5,070 nucleotides of DNA, taken from contig DATJGF010000208.1 of NCBI GenBank assembly GCA_035495315.1, positions 1-5,070 on the forward strand. Reading direction: 5' to 3'. Each line of letters opens with the position of its first letter. The stretch's first letter is position 1. The translations under genes and the position numbers were made by a program. The notes below the pieces were generated by a model. That model saw only the letters and a list, made by a program, of their open reading frames with translations. It was not told the origin of the DNA and searched no databases. The DNA is from DATJGF01 sp035495315 (lineage in GTDB: Bacteria > Verrucomicrobiota > Verrucomicrobiia > Limisphaerales > UBA8199). Below, piece after piece: positions 3,229 through 5,070 of this stretch.

Positions 3229-5070
3229 CTAGAATCTCTTTTTTAACTGCACGTACCAGAAGCGACCTTTGATGGTTGTGAGTGATTCGTCGTAACCGTT
3301 CTCAAAATTGCCGGCCACGAATGGCGGGTCTTCATCGAACACGTTCTGCAAGCCAGCGCTGATGGTGACATTGTTGAGCCACCATCTCCAATTGCTGCAG
3401 CCGTACTCAGCTGTTGACACCGGGAGGACGTTTTTCTCCTTGCCATCCTTCGTCTTCACGTTTTTACCTCCATCCTTGGCAAAGCCGGGCACCTCAACCG
3501 GTGCGGGTAGCGGCAGGTTGAACGTGTACGATGCAATCAGGTCGAGCGTGGTCCACGCAGACACTTTCCGGGCACGTATTTCACCAAAATCAGGGAACCC
3601 GCCGCTCCGAGGCTCGTTGAGCCTTGTAGCTCCTGTTAGACTGGCATTGTCGTCCTCATACTGACCGGTCCAGTGAACTACCGCGCCAACATCGAGACCA
3701 GCCATCCACGTGTTAGCGGGGCCGTCGTAGAACAGACTGAAATTGGCCCGATTCCATGGCAGCGAGCTGGTCAGGCTGAGGGTGGGCGGCAAAAACTCGC
3801 CGGCAATACCGAACCGTTTCGTATCAGGCGTAACCTGAAGCTCAGCCCGGGAGAGCCAGGTGCCGTTGACAGTGGTCGTCAGCCTGCCGTAATCCCCATG
3901 GCCAAACATCGAAGAGTCCAGAATATAGATTGCTTTGTAGTCGAGACCCTCGAAGATTGCGCCGCTAAGGTTTTGGTTGGGATCGATAACGAGCACGACT
4001 GGCCCGGGCTCACCAGGAATTGCAGTAGGACCACGAAAAACCAAGGGCCCGTTCTGCTGAACACCCGGGGTCGGTGGATTATTCTCGATGATGAACTGCG
4101 CACCGAGGAACGAAACGATCGATCGCATATCAATATGCCACCAATCCGCGCTGAGCGTCAGGCCCTTGATCCACTTCGGGCTGTAAACGACCCCGTAAGA
4201 CCATTCATAGGCCACTTCCGGGTGTAGATTGGGATTTCCTATGACGCGTTCCTCCACTACCGTGTTCCTGTGTCCCGGTATTCCCTCGGCGTTCTGACTC
4301 GAAAATGGATCGGAGACCGACGCGAAGTTCTGAGAGGAAGCGGGCGAAATCTCCGATAGGGCCGGAACATGAAACGCTTCGGTGTAGCTGCCACGCAAGG
4401 TGAGGGCGCCGATATACTTGGGATCAAGCGGCTGCCAGCGCACCGAGACCTTTGGCTTCTGCGCGTTATACTGGCTATGGGCCGCCGGCTGAAATGGGAA
4501 GGCTCCAGAAGGTAGGACTGCAGAGGTGTTCTGGCTGTACCATTCCTCCCGCTCGGCAAAGTCAACCTCGAAGCTATAGAATCCGGGGAAATTCCACGTT
4601 GGGCTGGTAAAAGGAACCCGCACTTCCTGGTAGATAGACCAAACATCCCGATTCACCCGTGCGCCTCCCCCATCCGTCGAGCCAATGCTTTGAAAGGTTG
4701 TGTTGAGCGCGTCGCGGTCGAGCGTCCACCTCGGCGCGTCATACTCACCGCCGAGAGCAAAGGAGACAGGCCCGGCGGGAAGGTTGAACAGGTCGCCGTT
4801 TAAGGTGAGATAACCTAACGGCAACTCAAACTCGCCGGAGTTATGCAGGGTAACATAAACTCTGGCCCTGGCCGCCTTGGTGTTATGAGCAGTGAAGTTC
4901 AGGAACGGATCAAATGCCGTGGCCGGGTTCGTATCCAAAAGTGCTTCGCGTAATCCAGGCTGGCTGACTTCGCCGATGGACACGTCCTGCCCCTCGTTCC
5001 GAGCATAACGGAAACCTAGCTCCCAGTTCCACGTCTTGAAATAATTGCCAAATTCGCCCATTTCACCACG
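3229..5070 (-). CDS. TonB-dependent outer-membrane receptor (C-terminal part)
   Basis: The frame is open to the right edge (codons CGT GGT GAA precede an internal Met at 5061), so the gene is cut by the window: the signal peptide, TonB box and plug domain are not visible. About 613 barrel residues remain. Numbering from the Met at 5061, family signs include PKVSVRWQP and LRGSYTEAFHVPALSE (about 203-237), the GNPNLHPEVAYEWSYGVVYS strand motif (275-294), LQNVFDEDPPFVAGNFENGY (571-590), and the C-terminal strand GRFWYVQLKKRF with the terminal aromatic residue expected for Bam-dependent assembly. Such receptors import siderophores, cobalamin, glycans or other ligands using TonB energy; the substrate cannot be read from this part. 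A lysine-rich segment (about 529-544) near the end is probably an exposed loop. No frameshift is seen. The last segments resemble receptors from Verrucomicrobiota. The REP-like element lies downstream. Confidence 0.9.
   Translation of the reverse strand, partial: RGEMGEFGNYFKTWNWELGFRYARNEGQDVSIGEVSQPGLREALLDTNPATAFDPFLNFTAHNTKAARARVYVTLHNSGEFELPLGYLTLNGDLFNLPAGPVSFALGGEYDAPRWTLDRDALNTTFQSIGSTDGGGARVNRDVWSIYQEVRVPFTSPTWNFPGFYSFEVDFAEREEWYSQNTSAVLPSGAFPFQPAAHSQYNAQKPKVSVRWQPLDPKYIGALTLRGSYTEAFHVPALSEISPASSQNFASVSDPFSSQNAEGIPGHRNTVVEERVIGNPNLHPEVAYEWSYGVVYSPKWIKGLTLSADWWHIDMRSIVSFLGAQFIIENNPPTPGVQQNGPLVFRGPTAIPGEPGPVVLVIDPNQNLSGAIFEGLDYKAIYILDSSMFGHGDYGRLTTTVNGTWLSRAELQVTPDTKRFGIAGEFLPPTLSLTSSLPWNRANFSLFYDGPANTWMAGLDVGAVVHWTGQYEDDNASLTGATRLNEPRSGGFPDFGEIRARKVSAWTTLDLIASYTFNLPLPAPVEVPGFAKDGGKNVKTKDGKEKNVLPVSTAEYGCSNWRWWLNNVTISAGLQNVFDEDPPFVAGNFENGYDESLTTIKGRFWYVQLKKRF

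Noticed and set aside
3673..4227. Plus-strand 184-codon ORF
   Set aside because: Antisense to the TonB receptor with no motif of its own.

Overview
Organism and setting. The window looks like chromosomal DNA of a Gram-negative, probably soil-dwelling bacterium. The visible outer-membrane receptor and the short palindromic repeat resemble what is common in Verrucomicrobiota (Spartobacteria/Chthoniobacterales-like genomes). That assignment is inference from style, not proof. All three intact or partial genes lie on the minus strand and are read from right to left. There are no tRNA, rRNA or CRISPR signals and no intact transposase.

Layout, in the direction of transcription. 5070-3229: the C-terminal part of a TonB-dependent outer-membrane receptor, whose N-terminus lies beyond the right edge. 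3228-2960: a gap with a 65-bp REP-like double hairpin that may also terminate the receptor transcript. 2959-2720: a leader region (copy B) with a 40-codon upstream ORF, running into a soluble class III nucleotidyl cyclase with an N-terminal DUF4242 domain (2719-1886). 1859-1717: a frame-broken remnant of the C-terminus of a TolB-like/TPR protein. 1716-1462: hairpin, octamer repeats and leader copy A, which supplies the start and signal peptide of a secreted ScyD/ScyE-family beta-propeller protein (1461-400). 399-117: a probable terminator and a broken C-terminal remnant of a PAP2-type vanadium haloperoxidase. A perfect hairpin sits at the left edge.

Main observation. About 200 bp covering upstream DNA, ribosome binding site, start codon and signal-peptide code of the ScyD-like gene occurs a second time, imperfectly, upstream of the unrelated cyclase gene. 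In copy B the signal-peptide reading is frameshifted, and the resulting 40-codon ORF stops 5 nt before the cyclase start, with the cyclase Shine-Dalgarno inside its last codons. This suggests that a leader cassette once attached to a secreted protein has been re-used, or left behind, in front of a cytoplasmic signalling enzyme. Together with the two C-terminal gene stumps, it indicates repeated recombination and gene loss here.

How the genes work together. There is no convincing operon: the gaps are 509 and 424 bp, and the products act in different compartments (outer membrane, cytoplasm, outside the cytoplasmic membrane). Any functional link would come from the shared leader sequence in front of the cyclase and the ScyD-like gene.
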